From NCBI RefSeq assembly GCF_029168945.1, contig NC_083605.1, forward strand, positions 27,727,280 to 27,791,279: 64,000 bases of DNA, read 5' to 3'. Shown piece by piece: positions 11,516 to 23,269 of the stretch. The position numbers were made by a program, and so were the translations under genes. Source of the stretch: Cannabis sativa. Lineage: Eukaryota > Streptophyta > Magnoliopsida > Rosales > Cannabaceae. Each line of letters opens with the position of its first letter. Position 1 is the first letter of the stretch. Below the pieces are notes generated by a model. That model made no database searches. It was not told the DNA's origin and worked only from the letters and a program-made list of their open reading frames with translations.

Positions 11516-11591
11516 GAGTTTTAGTGAATTATTATCCAATTGAATTATTGATTCTGGACTAACTTTGTTTATTTGTTTCTTCTTCTTATAG
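11493..11591 (+). other. Predicted intron across the gag stop codon of B
   Basis: Donor CAAG/GTATTTCT at 11493 and pyrimidine-rich acceptor CTTCTTCTTATAG ending at 11591 define a 99-bp intron that removes the TAA of gag. The spliced frame meets a stop four codons on. G keeps the same donor and acceptor (62378-62477, 100 bp). A gag-specific spliced RNA is known for the barley Copia element BARE; its use here is inferred. Confidence 0.5.
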
Positions 11592-13250
11592 GCCAAGCTA
11601 CTTGAACTCAGATGCTATCTTCATGAGTTGGATCGGAAAGCTGGACAAAAGGGTGAAGATCGTCCAAGATGAAGATGAAGCTCATTTATCTATTTTTGAA
11701 TTAATTGTTTTAGTTTAAAGACAATTTGGAATTCGAATTTTAGTTTGAGATTTTTATCCCTGTTTTTCTCATATTGTTGCAATATTTTTTTTATTATTAA
11801 TAATATTTTATTTTCTATTCAAACAAATTGCAATTTATGAGATTGAGCTTCATTTACTTTATCTTAAACCACAATTACCACATTATATTTATATGTTTGT
11901 ATGTGTAAGTGATTTTATTATTGATGCAAATTCTATAATATTTACAACTCTTCATAGAGTTATATTAAATAAACACTAGAAATTATTTCTGTGTTTATTA
12001 ATAATTGTTAATTCTAATACAATTATTGAGAATTTGTTTAATAAAAGATCTTTTGATCTGATAGGGGTGGAGAAAAGTTAAGAAAACTATGCAGTTCAAC
12101 GATCTTTTATATCTAATGAACTCTGGACTGTATTCAACTCCACATAATCTCTATAACACTTAGAGAATCATGATCTTTATAACCTTTAGGGATGGATCAT
12201 AATCTCTATATACTTAGGGGTGGAATTTTTCCACAATACCCTATGTAACACATATTCTCTTTAAACATGGAAGTAATATAATGAATTAGCTATTATCAGT
12301 ATAAATCCTTGATCTTGATTGTATGTTCCAATTTAGTTTTACTGTTGTAGTAAAAATGATACCTGTAAAAGTTCTTTGATAATGTATCACACTACCTTAA
12401 TTGAGTGGGAGAATTTTAAAATTCCTTACCCATCTTTATTAGGTTGACACTTGTGATAGGAACTTAAGAACACTACTGAAAAGCAAATCTAACCATTCAT
12501 GTGGATAGATATAACTTATCAGAATTATGAGAATAAGATAAAAGAATTCTAGTTCAGTCTATTCGAATGACTTGAGCCAAGATTTCTTAATCCTCATAAC
12601 ATTTTATGGTATCTTAATTTTGATTACTTCTAGCAAGTATTTTTCACTTCAAATACTAGTCTGCTATGTTGATGATTTAGTCTTAAAAGAAACTTAAAGT
12701 TTCAGCCTAATACAATAAGTCACAACTAGATAACTCTCCAAATAATAAGAGGTTAAAAGTATTATTTAACCAGACATCTGCTATTGAGTGGGAGCTATCT
12801 GAGATGTAATCAAATAAGGAATGTTAGAAGATATTCAAGAAAGATTTATGCAAGTGATCTATATATTAGATATTAAGGAACTGTATATCAGTTATCCTTG
12901 TATCTACCCCAACTCATTCAAATTTTGAGATGGTGGTTACTCTGGGGGTGGAGGAGTTATTCTATAATAATTCAAGCTCTACCGGAGAAGATTTATAACT
13001 TTGTAAATTCGAAATTACCAGAAAGTTATTTTACTGAAAAAAAAATCTATGCTGTATTATCTCAATTCCAAATTTTAAAATATGAGAGATATATCTTCTG
13101 TTTATTCAGATGTACTTTAAACAGTAAGGATTTCAGTATCCCTTGATGAGTAAAGCATATAGTAAAGGATGTTTCATAAATATACTACACTTGATCTGAA
13201 GATCAAGATATCAAATTGATTTATTTGCACAGTTTGTTTTATGTTAGCGC
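11592..13250 (+). pseudogene. Decayed Copia pol of element B
   Basis: No long frame, but recognisable pol fragments in order. DRGGEK at 12060-12077 matches the second catalytic Asp region of integrase. CYVDDLVL at 12662-12685 matches the reverse transcriptase active site. A later CCAGACATCTGCTATTGAGT segment matches the TRPDICYAV region near RNase H. Spacing between fragments is much shorter than in an intact pol, so large internal deletions as well as point decay have occurred. It cannot encode enzymes. Confidence 0.7.
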
Positions 13251-13259
13251 AAGTGGGAG
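13251..13259 (+). other. Polypurine tract of element B
   Basis: AAGTGGGAG followed by TT and the 3' LTR start TGTTGGG at 13262. This is the plus-strand priming site expected immediately upstream of a Copia 3' LTR. The same motif is seen in C and, reversed, in D. Confidence 0.85.
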
Positions 13260-13261
13260 TT

Positions 13262-15147
13262 TGTTGGGTTTTGTGCCCTAAATAAAACCCTTTACAATCT
13301 AATTAGTAATCAATATAAGAAATTTGAAGTGATTTATGTTTGCATGCATTTTACATGCTAATGGTTTAATATGTTTATTACATTTACACACAAAATCTGT
13401 TAAGTCCAGATCATATGTTTATTCACAATTACAATATCGTCGACACAGTGGAATGTGATTGTGATTATATGAATCAAAAGACTAAGTCCCTGTTTCTTCA
13501 GTGTTTTGAATTTACACTAATGTGATAATTAGCGATGATGTGTACTTACACTTGGAGTAAGTGTTATGTTCTTTCCAGGACATTGGTAAAGTATACTAGT
13601 TTCGAATGTATGGAGTATACATTGGACTGGACCGATATTGAACTTAGTTAAGATATTATAAACTCACCGTCATATCTTTCCAAGTCAATATCAGTAGTTG
13701 ATCTTAAGATTAAAAGAATCTAAATCCTGATATGCTTAGGCTCAACTCAGGAGTACTATTCATGTTCTTTGATTTATTAGTTAAGCCTACTTTTGGGTCA
13801 GGGTGATGCGTATATTTTGGGAACATGATAGTATGATTGAGTGGGAGTGCTGAACATAAATATGGAATCTATAGCTTCTACTGGTGTATAGAAGTCAAGT
13901 GATGATTCCCTTCGAGCTTAGTTAAATAGAAGTAAATGGATGAGCTCTTGTTTAAGTGACTAATTCTTAGATCACTAAACATCATTTACAGGTAGCTAAG
14001 TGTTTTAAGGGGCAAAATACGTTGAGGGGTGAGAACGGTAAAATTATCCCATCTCGATGTAAATCATCTATATAGAGGATCTTTGATCACAATAAGATTA
14101 TAACAATGGTTAAATGAGATAGCATATCTATATCGTGGAACATATAATATGCTCTATATAAGTCTGAGAGTGCAATTCTAAGTTCTAAGAGTGGATTCAA
14201 CGAAGAATTAATAAGTAGGAATTTACTTAGTAAATTCGGTTCACTTATTGGAAGCTCAGCATATAGATTCATGGTTCCCATTCTAGTTGAGACTGTACTG
14301 CATGTAAGACTCAATAATTGATTTGTGATTAATCAATTATAATTCTAAAGTTAGACTATGTCTAATTTGTGAATTTTCACTAAGCAGGGGCGAAATTGTA
14401 AAGAAAAGAGATTCTAGGTTTATTTATTAATTAATAGACTTTATATGTCTAATTAATAATTAAATTAAATGACAATATTATTTAATAATCTATTTTAGTT
14501 ATTAAATAATTAGTTTTGGCATTTAAATGGTTAGAATTGGAAAATTGGCATTTTTGAGAAAATAGAAATAAAAATTATGAAAATTGCAAAAACCAAGTGG
14601 GGCCCATTAGACACCTTGGCCGGCCACATAAGCAAAATTTTCCAATTAATATTTTCATTATTTTAATGCCAAATAATTACTAACCTAAACCTAGTAGTTG
14701 CCTATAAATAGAAAGTGATGGCTCAGTCAAATAACAAGTTTTCAACAAGCTTTCTGTCAGAAAATTACTTTTTCAGAAAATTGAGCCTTCCCTCTCTCTC
14801 TATAGCCGAACTTAACCCTCTCTCTTTTCCTCTTCATAATTTCGAAACCCTCAGTGATAGAGTAGTGCCCACACACAACAAGTGGTACCTCAATCATAGA
14901 TTGGAAGACTGTGAAGGATCACACACAAAGAGAAGGACATTCGGGCTCAGATCTTGATAATACTCTGCGACAGAAAGGATACAAGGGTTAGAGATCTGAG
15001 TGGAAGGAGACATTATTCCGCTGCAACCAATGTAAGGTTTTCTAAACTTTATATGTGTTTATTTATCATTTTAGAAAGTTCATAATTAGGGTGTTAAACA
15101 ACATACTTGTGAGTAGATCTAAGATCCTGGTAAAATAAATTCCAACA
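13262..15147 (+). repeat. 3' LTR of element B
   Basis: Starts TGTTGGGTTTTGTGCCC and ends TTCCAACA, followed by target duplication TCCAT. TATA box TATAAATA at 14703-14710. 1,886 bp against 1,895 for the 5' LTR, with many scattered substitutions between the two. Confidence 0.9.
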
Positions 15148-15552
15148 TCCATATCTATGATTAACGCTCCCACTTATTTGCACTATCATGTTCTTAATCT
15201 GTATGTCAGTAGAAGATCCAATTGGTCGACTTTAATGAACAAATTGAAGAACATAAATAATACAATTAAGATCGAACCTAACCATCTCAAGATTACGATC
15301 TATAGGCCTAAGATCAACCTATGATATTGACTTAGAAAGATATAACGATAAGTTTATAATATCTTATCCAAGTTCAATATCACTCCAATCCAATGTATAC
15401 TCCATACATCCGATACCGGTATACTTTGTCAAGGTCCTAGAAAGGACATAACACTTATCTAAGGTGTAAGTATACCTTATCGCCGATTATCATGTCAGTC
15501 TAAATCCAGTGTACTGACAAATCATGGAACTTAAACTTTTGAACATATAATC
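15148..15552 (-). mobile_element. Reverse Copia LTR R1, second segment
   Basis: Resumes R1 after element B: TCCATATCTATG then GCTCCCACTTATTTGCAC, collinear with reversed LTRs elsewhere, for example the part of D's 5' LTR near 38455. It stops at GAACATATAATC where R2 begins with TGTTGG. The remainder, about 200 bp, would lie beyond R2. Confidence 0.7.
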
Positions 15553-16471
15553 TGTTGGAAATATTTTACCAGGATCTTAGATTTACTAACAAGTATGCTG
15601 TTTAACATCCTAGATATGAACTTCTAAAACGATATGAAATAAACACATATAAAGTATGAGAAACCTTACAGTGATTGCAGCGGAATATAATGTCTCCTCC
15701 CACTCAGATCTCTAACCCTTCTATCCTTTCTGTCGCAGAGTATCACCAAGATCTAAGGCCAAATGTCCTTCTCTTTAATCTAGATTCTTTACAATCTTCC
15801 ACACTATGATTGAGGTACCACTTGATGTGTGTGGGCACTCACTCACTCACTCACTATAGGGTTCGGTTTTCAGAAGTGAAGAAGAGGAAGAGAGAGTGGC
15901 GGCTAGGTTTAGGAAGAAGGCATTCAGTTTTCTCTGAAGGAATAAGATGCATCATCTTTTTCCTAAAGCCATCACTACCTATTTATAGTCAACCACCTAG
16001 GGTTAGGTTAGATTTATTTGGCATTAAATTAATGAAAAAATAAATGATAAATACCTACATAAGTGGCCGGCCAAGGTAAATTTTCCACTTTTGCAATTTT
16101 GCTGTTTTATCAATTCTACATCTCATTTTCTCAAAAACGCAAATTTTCCAATTTAACCATTTAAATGTCAATTCTAAATATTTAATAACTAAAAATTAAT
16201 TATTAAATAATATTATCATTTAATATATTTATTAATTAGACTAACCAAAGTCTCTTAATTAACAAATGTACCCTAGAAACTCTTTCTTTACAATTTAGCC
16301 CTTGCTTAGTGAAAATTCATAAACTAGACATAGTCTAATTTTAGAATTATAATTGATTAATCAAAATCAATTAACTGAGTCTTACAAGTAGTATTGTCTC
16401 AACTAGTATGGGGACCATGGGCCTATATATCCGAGCTTCCAATAAGCAGACCAAGAACTTACCAAGTAAAT
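15553..16471 (-). mobile_element. Reverse Copia LTR R2, first segment
   Basis: Starts TGTTGGAAATATTTTACC, the reversed terminal sequence of the Copia LTR, and runs collinearly to ACCAAGTAAAT where insertion E begins. E's target duplication TAAAT is at 16467-16471 and 43089-43093. A CTCACTCACTCACTCACT microsatellite lies at about 15838-15856. It resumes at 43089. Whether R2 is a solo LTR or part of a longer element cannot be told here. Confidence 0.75.
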
Positions 16472-17260
16472 TGTAACACCCTAAATAATTAGGCACGCTA
16501 CTCAAGTCACTTATTAAATCCTAATTCCCTAAACGGGATTACTAATAAAAACAGCGCAGAATTTAAACTTAAATAACAATAGGAATGAAAATAAACTTGT
16601 ATTACTTTAAACTTTATAAACTAGAAGTTACAGATGTTGGGATCCCAAAAATATTTACAAAAATATTATTACAAGTCCTTTCCTTTCAGCCGGCCTAAGC
16701 GGCAAAACAGAGTTTCAAAAACACAACATTAATAGACCCCAACCCGCTTGGTCTGATATGGCCCGGACATGTACATTCTTCGTCTAGCTCCTGCACTCAT
16801 GGCTGATCAGCAATAGTCTTACCCTTTCCTGCACAGTAGAGCACCCGTGAGCCAAGCCCAGCAAGACAGTATAAAACATAGTATTAATATGCTCATCATA
16901 AAATATAAGCAACATTGCCATTCAAATCTGGCTGTGTGACACAGACCTGCATGTCGCGCTCACATGCCTCTTTATGTTTATGTAGCATAAACCTACGTGT
17001 TGCTCCCACACGTCTATTTATGTCTACGTGGCGTAGACCTACGTGTTGCTCTCACACGTCTAAATACAATAAGGCCTTAGAAAAGTTCATCTCGGTTCTT
17101 GTTACCGAGTCCAACCTGATTATGCCTTGAACGCATAACCCTTAATCTCAACATATATATTTATCACATAATTAATGGTGCCACTGCACTATTAGTCTAT
17201 TTGCTATAGACCTGCGTGTTACGCTCACATGCCTATATATGTCTATGTGGCATAGACATA
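16472..17260 (-). repeat. E, left part with degenerate tandem repeats
   Basis: 16905-17080 and 17205-17260 hold repeats of a unit close to CCTACGTGTTGCTCTCACAC followed by GTCTATTTATGTCTACGTGG, period about 57 bp. The array resumes after C and D at 39056. An ACCGAGTCCAACCTGATTAT unit is interleaved. The small frame at 16915-17130 is an artefact of the repeats. Confidence 0.6.
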
Positions 17261-19173
17261 TGTTGGGTTTTATGCCCTAAATAAAACTCATTTCATATAA
17301 TCAGATTTACTTATTAATAAAGATCAGAAATAACATTTTATGTTGCATGGTTCACATGATTTATTTCATGATTATATATGTATATAATGTATGAATTCTT
17401 TTTAAGTCCAGAACATATGAGTTTGTTAAAGATTATAGTGTTGTCAGCACAGTGGAATATAATCTTCATTATATGTTCAAAAGTTGATTCCCTGATTTGT
17501 CAGAACACTGGATTTAGACTGACATGGTATAATCAGCGATAGGTATTCTTACACCTTGGAAAAGTGTTATGTCCTTTCCAGGACATTGGCAAAGTTTACC
17601 AGTATCGGATGTATGGAGTATACATCGGAAGGGACCGATATTGAACTTTGATTAGATTTTAAAACTTACCGTAAACATCTATTCAATTCAATATCATAAG
17701 TTGATCCTAGATCACATGATCGAAATCCTGATATGGTTAGGCTCAATTTCAAGAGTATTATTCGTGTTCTTTCATTGTTAGTTAAGCCTAGTTTTGTATC
17801 AGGGTGATACGTACATTTCGGGAACACGGTAATACAATTGAGTGGGGGAGCGCTAACATAAATATGGAATCTATAGCTTCTATTTGGCAAATAGAAGTAA
17901 AGGATGATTTCCTTCGAGCTTAACCAAACGAAGATAAATGGTGGAGATCTCATTTCACTTAGGTGAAATATCATTTATACAGGGTTAAGTGTTTTAAGGA
18001 TAAAATACATTGTAGGGTGTTACGGTAATTTAATCCTGTACAGTGTAAATCATCTATATAGAGGATCATTGATCACATTAGGGTTATAACAATGGATAAC
18101 TAATGACGTGTCTATATCGTGGAACATATAGAGCGTTTCTATATGACTGAGAGTGCAATTCCAAGTTCTAAGTGTGGATTCAATGAGGAATTAATAAGTT
18201 AGGGAATTTACTTGGTAAATTCGGTTCGACTTATTGGAAGCTCGGTTATATAGACCCATGGTCCCCATACTAGTTGAGGCCATACTGCTTGTAAGACTCA
18301 GTTAATTGATTTTAATTAATCAATTATAATTCTAAAAGTTAGACTATGTCTACTTTATGAATTCTCACAGTTTAAGGATGAAATCGTAAAGAAAAGGGTT
18401 TCTCGGTTTAATTATTAATTAAGAGACTTTGTATGTCTAATTAATAATTATTTTAAATGACAATATTATTTAATAATCTATTTTAGTTATTAAATAATTA
18501 GTTTTGGCATTTAAATGATTAGAATTGGAAAAATGGCATTTTTGGAGAAATTGAAATAAAATTGAGGAAACAGCAAAATCTAAGTGAGGCCCATTTCCCT
18601 CTATGGGCCGAGCACTCCCTTTGTGTTTCCCAATTATTATTTTCATTTTTAATTGCCATGTAATTGCTAATCAAAGCCTAGCTATAATAGGAAAGTGGTG
18701 GATCACACTAAATAAGGCAGTTAATTGATTACACAGTAATTAAGGAAACTGTTTTATTTGGAAAGTTGTGCTCTCCCTTTTCCCTATATAAAGCAACCTT
18801 GCTCTCTTCTCTTGTATGGATGAAAAGCCACGAAATTGAGAGAGAAAAATAGAGAGAAATTTCGAAATCCTTGTGAGATGAGTAGTGCCCACACACATCA
18901 AGTGGTATCTCAATCATAGTATGGAAGACTATGGAATTTCTGCATCAAAGGAGGAGAAAAGAAGATCCAGGTTCAGATCTTGGTGATGCTCTGCTACAGA
19001 AAGGAATCAAGGGCTAGAGATCTAAACGGAAGGAGTCATATTATTCCGTTGCACCCACTGTAAGGTTTTCTAACTTTATATGTGTTTATTTTCATTGTTT
19101 TAGAATTCATATTAGGTTGTTAATCCAACATACTTGTTAGTAAATCTAGATCCTGGTAAAACAATTTCCAACA
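17261..19173 (+). repeat. 5' LTR of element C
   Basis: TGTTGGGTTTTATGCCC to ATTTCCAACA. TATA-like TATATAAA at 18785-18792. It is a subfamily distinct from B and G but shares terminal sequence and overall organisation. Embedded small frames (17666-17974, 18729-18917 on minus) recur in the 3' LTR and are not genes. Confidence 0.9.
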
Positions 19174-19175
19174 AC

Positions 19176-19194
19176 TGGCACCAGAGCCATGGTA
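19176..19194 (+). other. Primer binding site of element C
   Basis: TGGCACCAGAGCCATGGTA, two bases after the LTR, a variant of the initiator-Met-tRNA complementary site. Confidence 0.85.
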
Positions 19195-20766
19195 ATGATT
19201 TACTTTCATGTAATATGAATTAAAACGATGAATGCATGTTTCTGTGTTGATTTGGATGGCTTCATGTTGGCTTATGTGATGAATGTTAATGTTGTACGAA
19301 ATTTTTCCATGAAATATATTTTTTCAATTTTGAAAATATTTTATTTGGATTCCTTGTGAAAAATTGAGCAATTTTTGTTTTTACGGAACTCGATTTCGAT
19401 AAAAATTGAGAAAGATATGAATTTTGAAAGATTGGAAATCATGGTTGCTGCATGCAGCCTTTCCTGGCAGTTCCCACAAATTGCGAATTTTTGAGGTTTT
19501 TTCTCCAAAAATCCAATTTTTTCATGGGTTTGTTTCCCAAAAATTCATTTTTCCTTTTTTAAATATTTCTAAATTGAAATGTTTCCAATTTTAAATATTT
19601 TCAATTTGGAATTTTTCCAATTTTAAATATTTCTATTTTGGATTGTTTCCAATTTTTAAATATTTCCTATTATGGTCAGATTTAAAAATTTGTTAAGTTC
19701 TTTAATATTTATTTATTATTTAATTATAAGATTAGATATTTTGATATTTAAGATATTTTAAATTAAAAGATAACTTTGTCTTTTTATTTAAAATATTATA
19801 TTAAAATTATCTTATATGGTAAATTAAATAATTAATAAATTTGAAATTAACATAGATATTTTTATAGATATACTTACCATAATGTTTTTTAAATTCAAAA
19901 ATTTGTTATTTTGTTAAATATTTAATTATTTATAAATTATAAGTATAAAAATGATATTTTTTCTATATATATCATTTTTTTCTTATTAGAAATTTATAAA
20001 TCATATCTTAAATATTTAAATAACATAGATATTTTTGTAGAGATTTGAATATTGCTTAATTTGAGATATTTTGACATATAATTATGGTAATTATTATTCA
20101 TTTATTATTTTATTTCTAAAATAATAATTATCTAACCAAATCTATTTTAAAATTGGTTTATTTTATTAAATTATAAGATCTGAAAGTGATATTGAAGATT
20201 CTTTCCTTTCAAATCATTGATCTTATTAGATATTTAATTTAATTTGATTCAAATAAACCTAGATATTTTAAAATTAGTTTCCTTTATTTGGTTAGTTTAA
20301 GAATAATAATTTAATTATATTAATATCTTGATTCACATCTGTTACATGGACAATGTTTGTTTATTTATATTGTTTATTCAAAACTTTTAACAAACCTATT
20401 ATTTATCTGATCTAAATTGCTATGATTAACTTGTTGACAGATCATGATCCAATGATCTGATTTTAATCATAGTCCAATTGACGATAGATCTTGTAAATAA
20501 TTTGTAACAGGTAAATTTTGTACTTCTTTCATCTGTGTAAACCTAGTAACATGATAGGGCCCATCCAAATCATTTGACCTGTGTGAGCCTATATGTTTGC
20601 TATTGGGCTTAGATACATATAGGGACCCCATTTAAGTTTTTACTAAGTAAATGGACTAGGTTGCTAAAATAAATTTTGACATAAGGAAATTTATTTAGGT
20701 CCAATTAGATTTGGGCTTATTCAATGAATAACAATTGTTTATTTTAAGGTTAAATTCCTCTCTTTT

Positions 20767-20858
20767 GGGCCTTGTGTGAGAGTTGAGGGCCATAGAAGTG
20801 GGTACGACATACTGAACCCAGCTCCCCCTCACATGAACTACCCCAATTGTGAAGGCCC
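20767..20858 (+). promoter_or_regulatory. Conserved GC-rich stem-loop block in leader of C
   Basis: Same block as 8555-8647 of B: GGGCCTT ... AAGGCCC outer arms and GTGGGTACGACATACTGAAC in the middle. The inner TTGGGG is TTGAGG here, weakening the second stem by one pair. Confidence 0.6.
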
Positions 20859-22123
20859 ATTTGCCTTATTTAAATAATTGTATTAGGTTAATTATATTAG
20901 TCTAACCTAATTAAAATTGAATTAGCAACATAATTAACTTTTAAAATATATGAAATTTATTTTTCATGTAATATTTTAAAGTTAATTTTAGAAAAACACT
21001 TAGTTAATGATATATTCTAGACAATTATTTCTAGTACTAGTTATTATTTCTAATATTAAATAGGAAAATATCATTGATTGTGAAATTAATTGTCTCCTAA
21101 TTAATTTTGGTACAATCTAAGTTTAGTATATTTTCCTGGTATTAAACTAGAATTAATAATTAAGTTTCCTCTTTACTTAATTATTCATTTCTTGAATTTA
21201 ATACATTTAATTAAATTGAAAATTTCAATATCTAAGTTGATTTTCATCATGATACTTTAATATTGTTATTTTCATGTTATTTAATTAAAGTTGAAAATTA
21301 TTTTAAGTTTGGAATCTTATTTCAGAATAACTTAAAGCTGAATAATTTTCAGAATATATTTTATTTTATTTTATTAATCATTTCCCAAAATTTCGAAATT
21401 ACATTTCTTTAATGTAGAAATTTCGAATTTTATTTGAAAAATAGATTAAAGTTAAAAATTATTTATTTAATTTTGGACCAACTTAAATCAGTGACTTTTT
21501 CATTTGATGGTTAATTAAAATAAATGAGATAAAATATATTATAATTAGAAATTGGATTAATTAGTCTATGAAAGTCTAGATAGATATTATCTGTTTTGCT
21601 TGAAGTATTTTTCTAGTGTATTTAATTAAATAGAAAATTAATATTTAAGTTGATTTTTAATCATGATACTTAAATATTTGAAATTTTTCTTAGATATTTA
21701 ATTAAATAGGAAAATTATATTTTTTGTTGAAAATTAATTTTTATTAATTTTGGGCCAACATAAAATTAGAGTAATTTTCCAGGATTTATTTTATTTTATT
21801 TTAAAGCATTTTCGAAAATGCAATATATATTTATAGAAAATTAAATTTGAGTTGTAAATTAATTCAAATTAATTTTGAAACAACTTAAATTGAATGATTT
21901 TCTAAATATTTATGGAAATTATTACTAAGATGGAAATAATTCACGTTATTTATCCATCTAAGTATAATTTATAAATATTAAATTAAAATTTATATTTGGA
22001 ATTTTTCACTCTAAATTGGAAATTTTAATTAATTAAATATATATTTAAAATAAATGGATTAAAATAAATATTAGAAGAAAATACAACCCTTCATTAAATA
22101 ATGAGCTTTATTATAAGGATATT

Positions 22124-22510
22124 CGATCTCCATTGTTGGTTCCACATAGCTATTGTTTTAGTGAGTAATCCTCCCTAATGGAGGAACGTTCATTAGCAAG
22201 TTAGCACCGTTTAATCTCGAAAGATAAGTAATCTTGTAAGTTTTTTTTATATAGTTTATGACCACCCTAATGGTGGCGACTGTATAAGACTTGCAAGAAT
22301 ATGAAACAATGGTGGAAGCTCATAAGATAGAATAGCCTTGACTCTCGCCTAAACGGGACAACGCGGATTCACATCTTGATCGAATAAAAGGTTGCTAGAA
22401 TGTTTGACATTTTAGATGAGCTGACAACTCTATTCAATGGATGGTAGCTTTGACTCTCGCCTAAACGGGACACTGATATCAGTTTGTTGAAAACCTTGGA
22501 AATTATTTAG
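22124..22510 (+). promoter_or_regulatory. Leader cassette of C, first copy
   Basis: Has hairpin TCCTCCCTAATGGAGGA (22168-22184), CCACCCTAATGGTGG (22262-22276) and the twin TTGACTCTCGCCTAAACGGG (from 22338 and from 22449). Very close to the cassette of B despite much greater divergence of the flanking AT-rich DNA. Confidence 0.55.
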
Positions 22511-22625
22511 GATTGTATGTTTTAGTATTTTCACTTGTCATTCCTACTTGCTATGTGCTTCATAATTTCCGAATTGTGTATGAATTCGTATTGAACCATG
22601 TTATTTTCTGTTATTAAATTGTAGT

Positions 22626-22900
22626 TTAATTTCGAATCTTCATTGTTGGTCTAACTTGATTTGTTTTTCTAATGAGATAAATCCCTAATGGATTTTCACC
22701 ATTAGACTAACATAATAGTGTTAGATCTCGAAAGATATATATTGTATATGCAACATCTAGCTGTTCATCAATTGATGACACCTTAGACTAGTGTTTTACA
22801 ATATGGAACAAGAAGATTATATAAATAAGATTACTTTGACTCTCGCTAATCGGAGCATCGTTGGATTCTTATTTAAAACGAAATTATCCTAATTCCTCTT
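22626..22900 (+). repeat. Diverged second copy of the leader cassette where gag should be (C)
   Basis: Begins right after an acceptor-like AAATTGTAG, the position where gag starts in B and G. It repeats the cassette order in diverged form: CTTCATTGTTGGT, CCCTAATGGATTTTCACCATTAG, GATCTCGAAAGATA, then TTGACTCTCGCTAATCGGAG. So the gag region has been replaced by a leader duplication. D carries the same arrangement. Confidence 0.55.
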
Positions 22901-23269
22901 AGCTTATTCATTTCGAATTAGCTTAAAGACATATCATTGGATGAATGGTCTATAAATCATATAAATCTTAATTTCTCTTAAGAAATTAGATGACGCATAT
23001 GATTATATTCCCGGAATTCTATCCCTAAATAATATAAATCCTCAATCTTAGATATCTCCTACTTGTATAGGCAAATCATAGAGTTAGATTAGTAGTGGTG
23101 GTCCAAGAAAGAGTTACTAATTATACAGTTACACTTTCACAAGTGTTTCATAACCATTTTCTATCAATGGATTCAAACTGTATGAGTTTAGTATTCTGTG
23201 ACCAGAATCCACTTGCACTATTCTAAGAACTCTTTGATGTAACTAAAGTAAGTCATCAAAAGATACAAC

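Larger units (their letters stand above)
5105..15147 (+). mobile_element. Complete non-autonomous Copia element B (gag only)
   Basis: A 10,043-bp element with TG...CA LTRs (5105-6999 and 13262-15147) and a perfect target duplication TCCAT. Order: 5' LTR, primer site, leader of about 3.6 kb, intact gag ORF, decayed pol, polypurine tract, 3' LTR. The LTR type and gag resemble the Angela lineage of Ty1/copia; this is inference from recognition. By eye the two LTRs differ at several dozen sites, clearly more than the LTRs of C, so B is the older insertion. With intact gag and no pol it fits the gag-only class of non-autonomous elements (TR-GAG). Confidence 0.9.

Noticed and set aside
18729..18917. 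62-codon minus-strand frame, identical at 26659-26847
   Set aside because: Part of the two LTRs of C; duplicate because the LTRs are duplicates.
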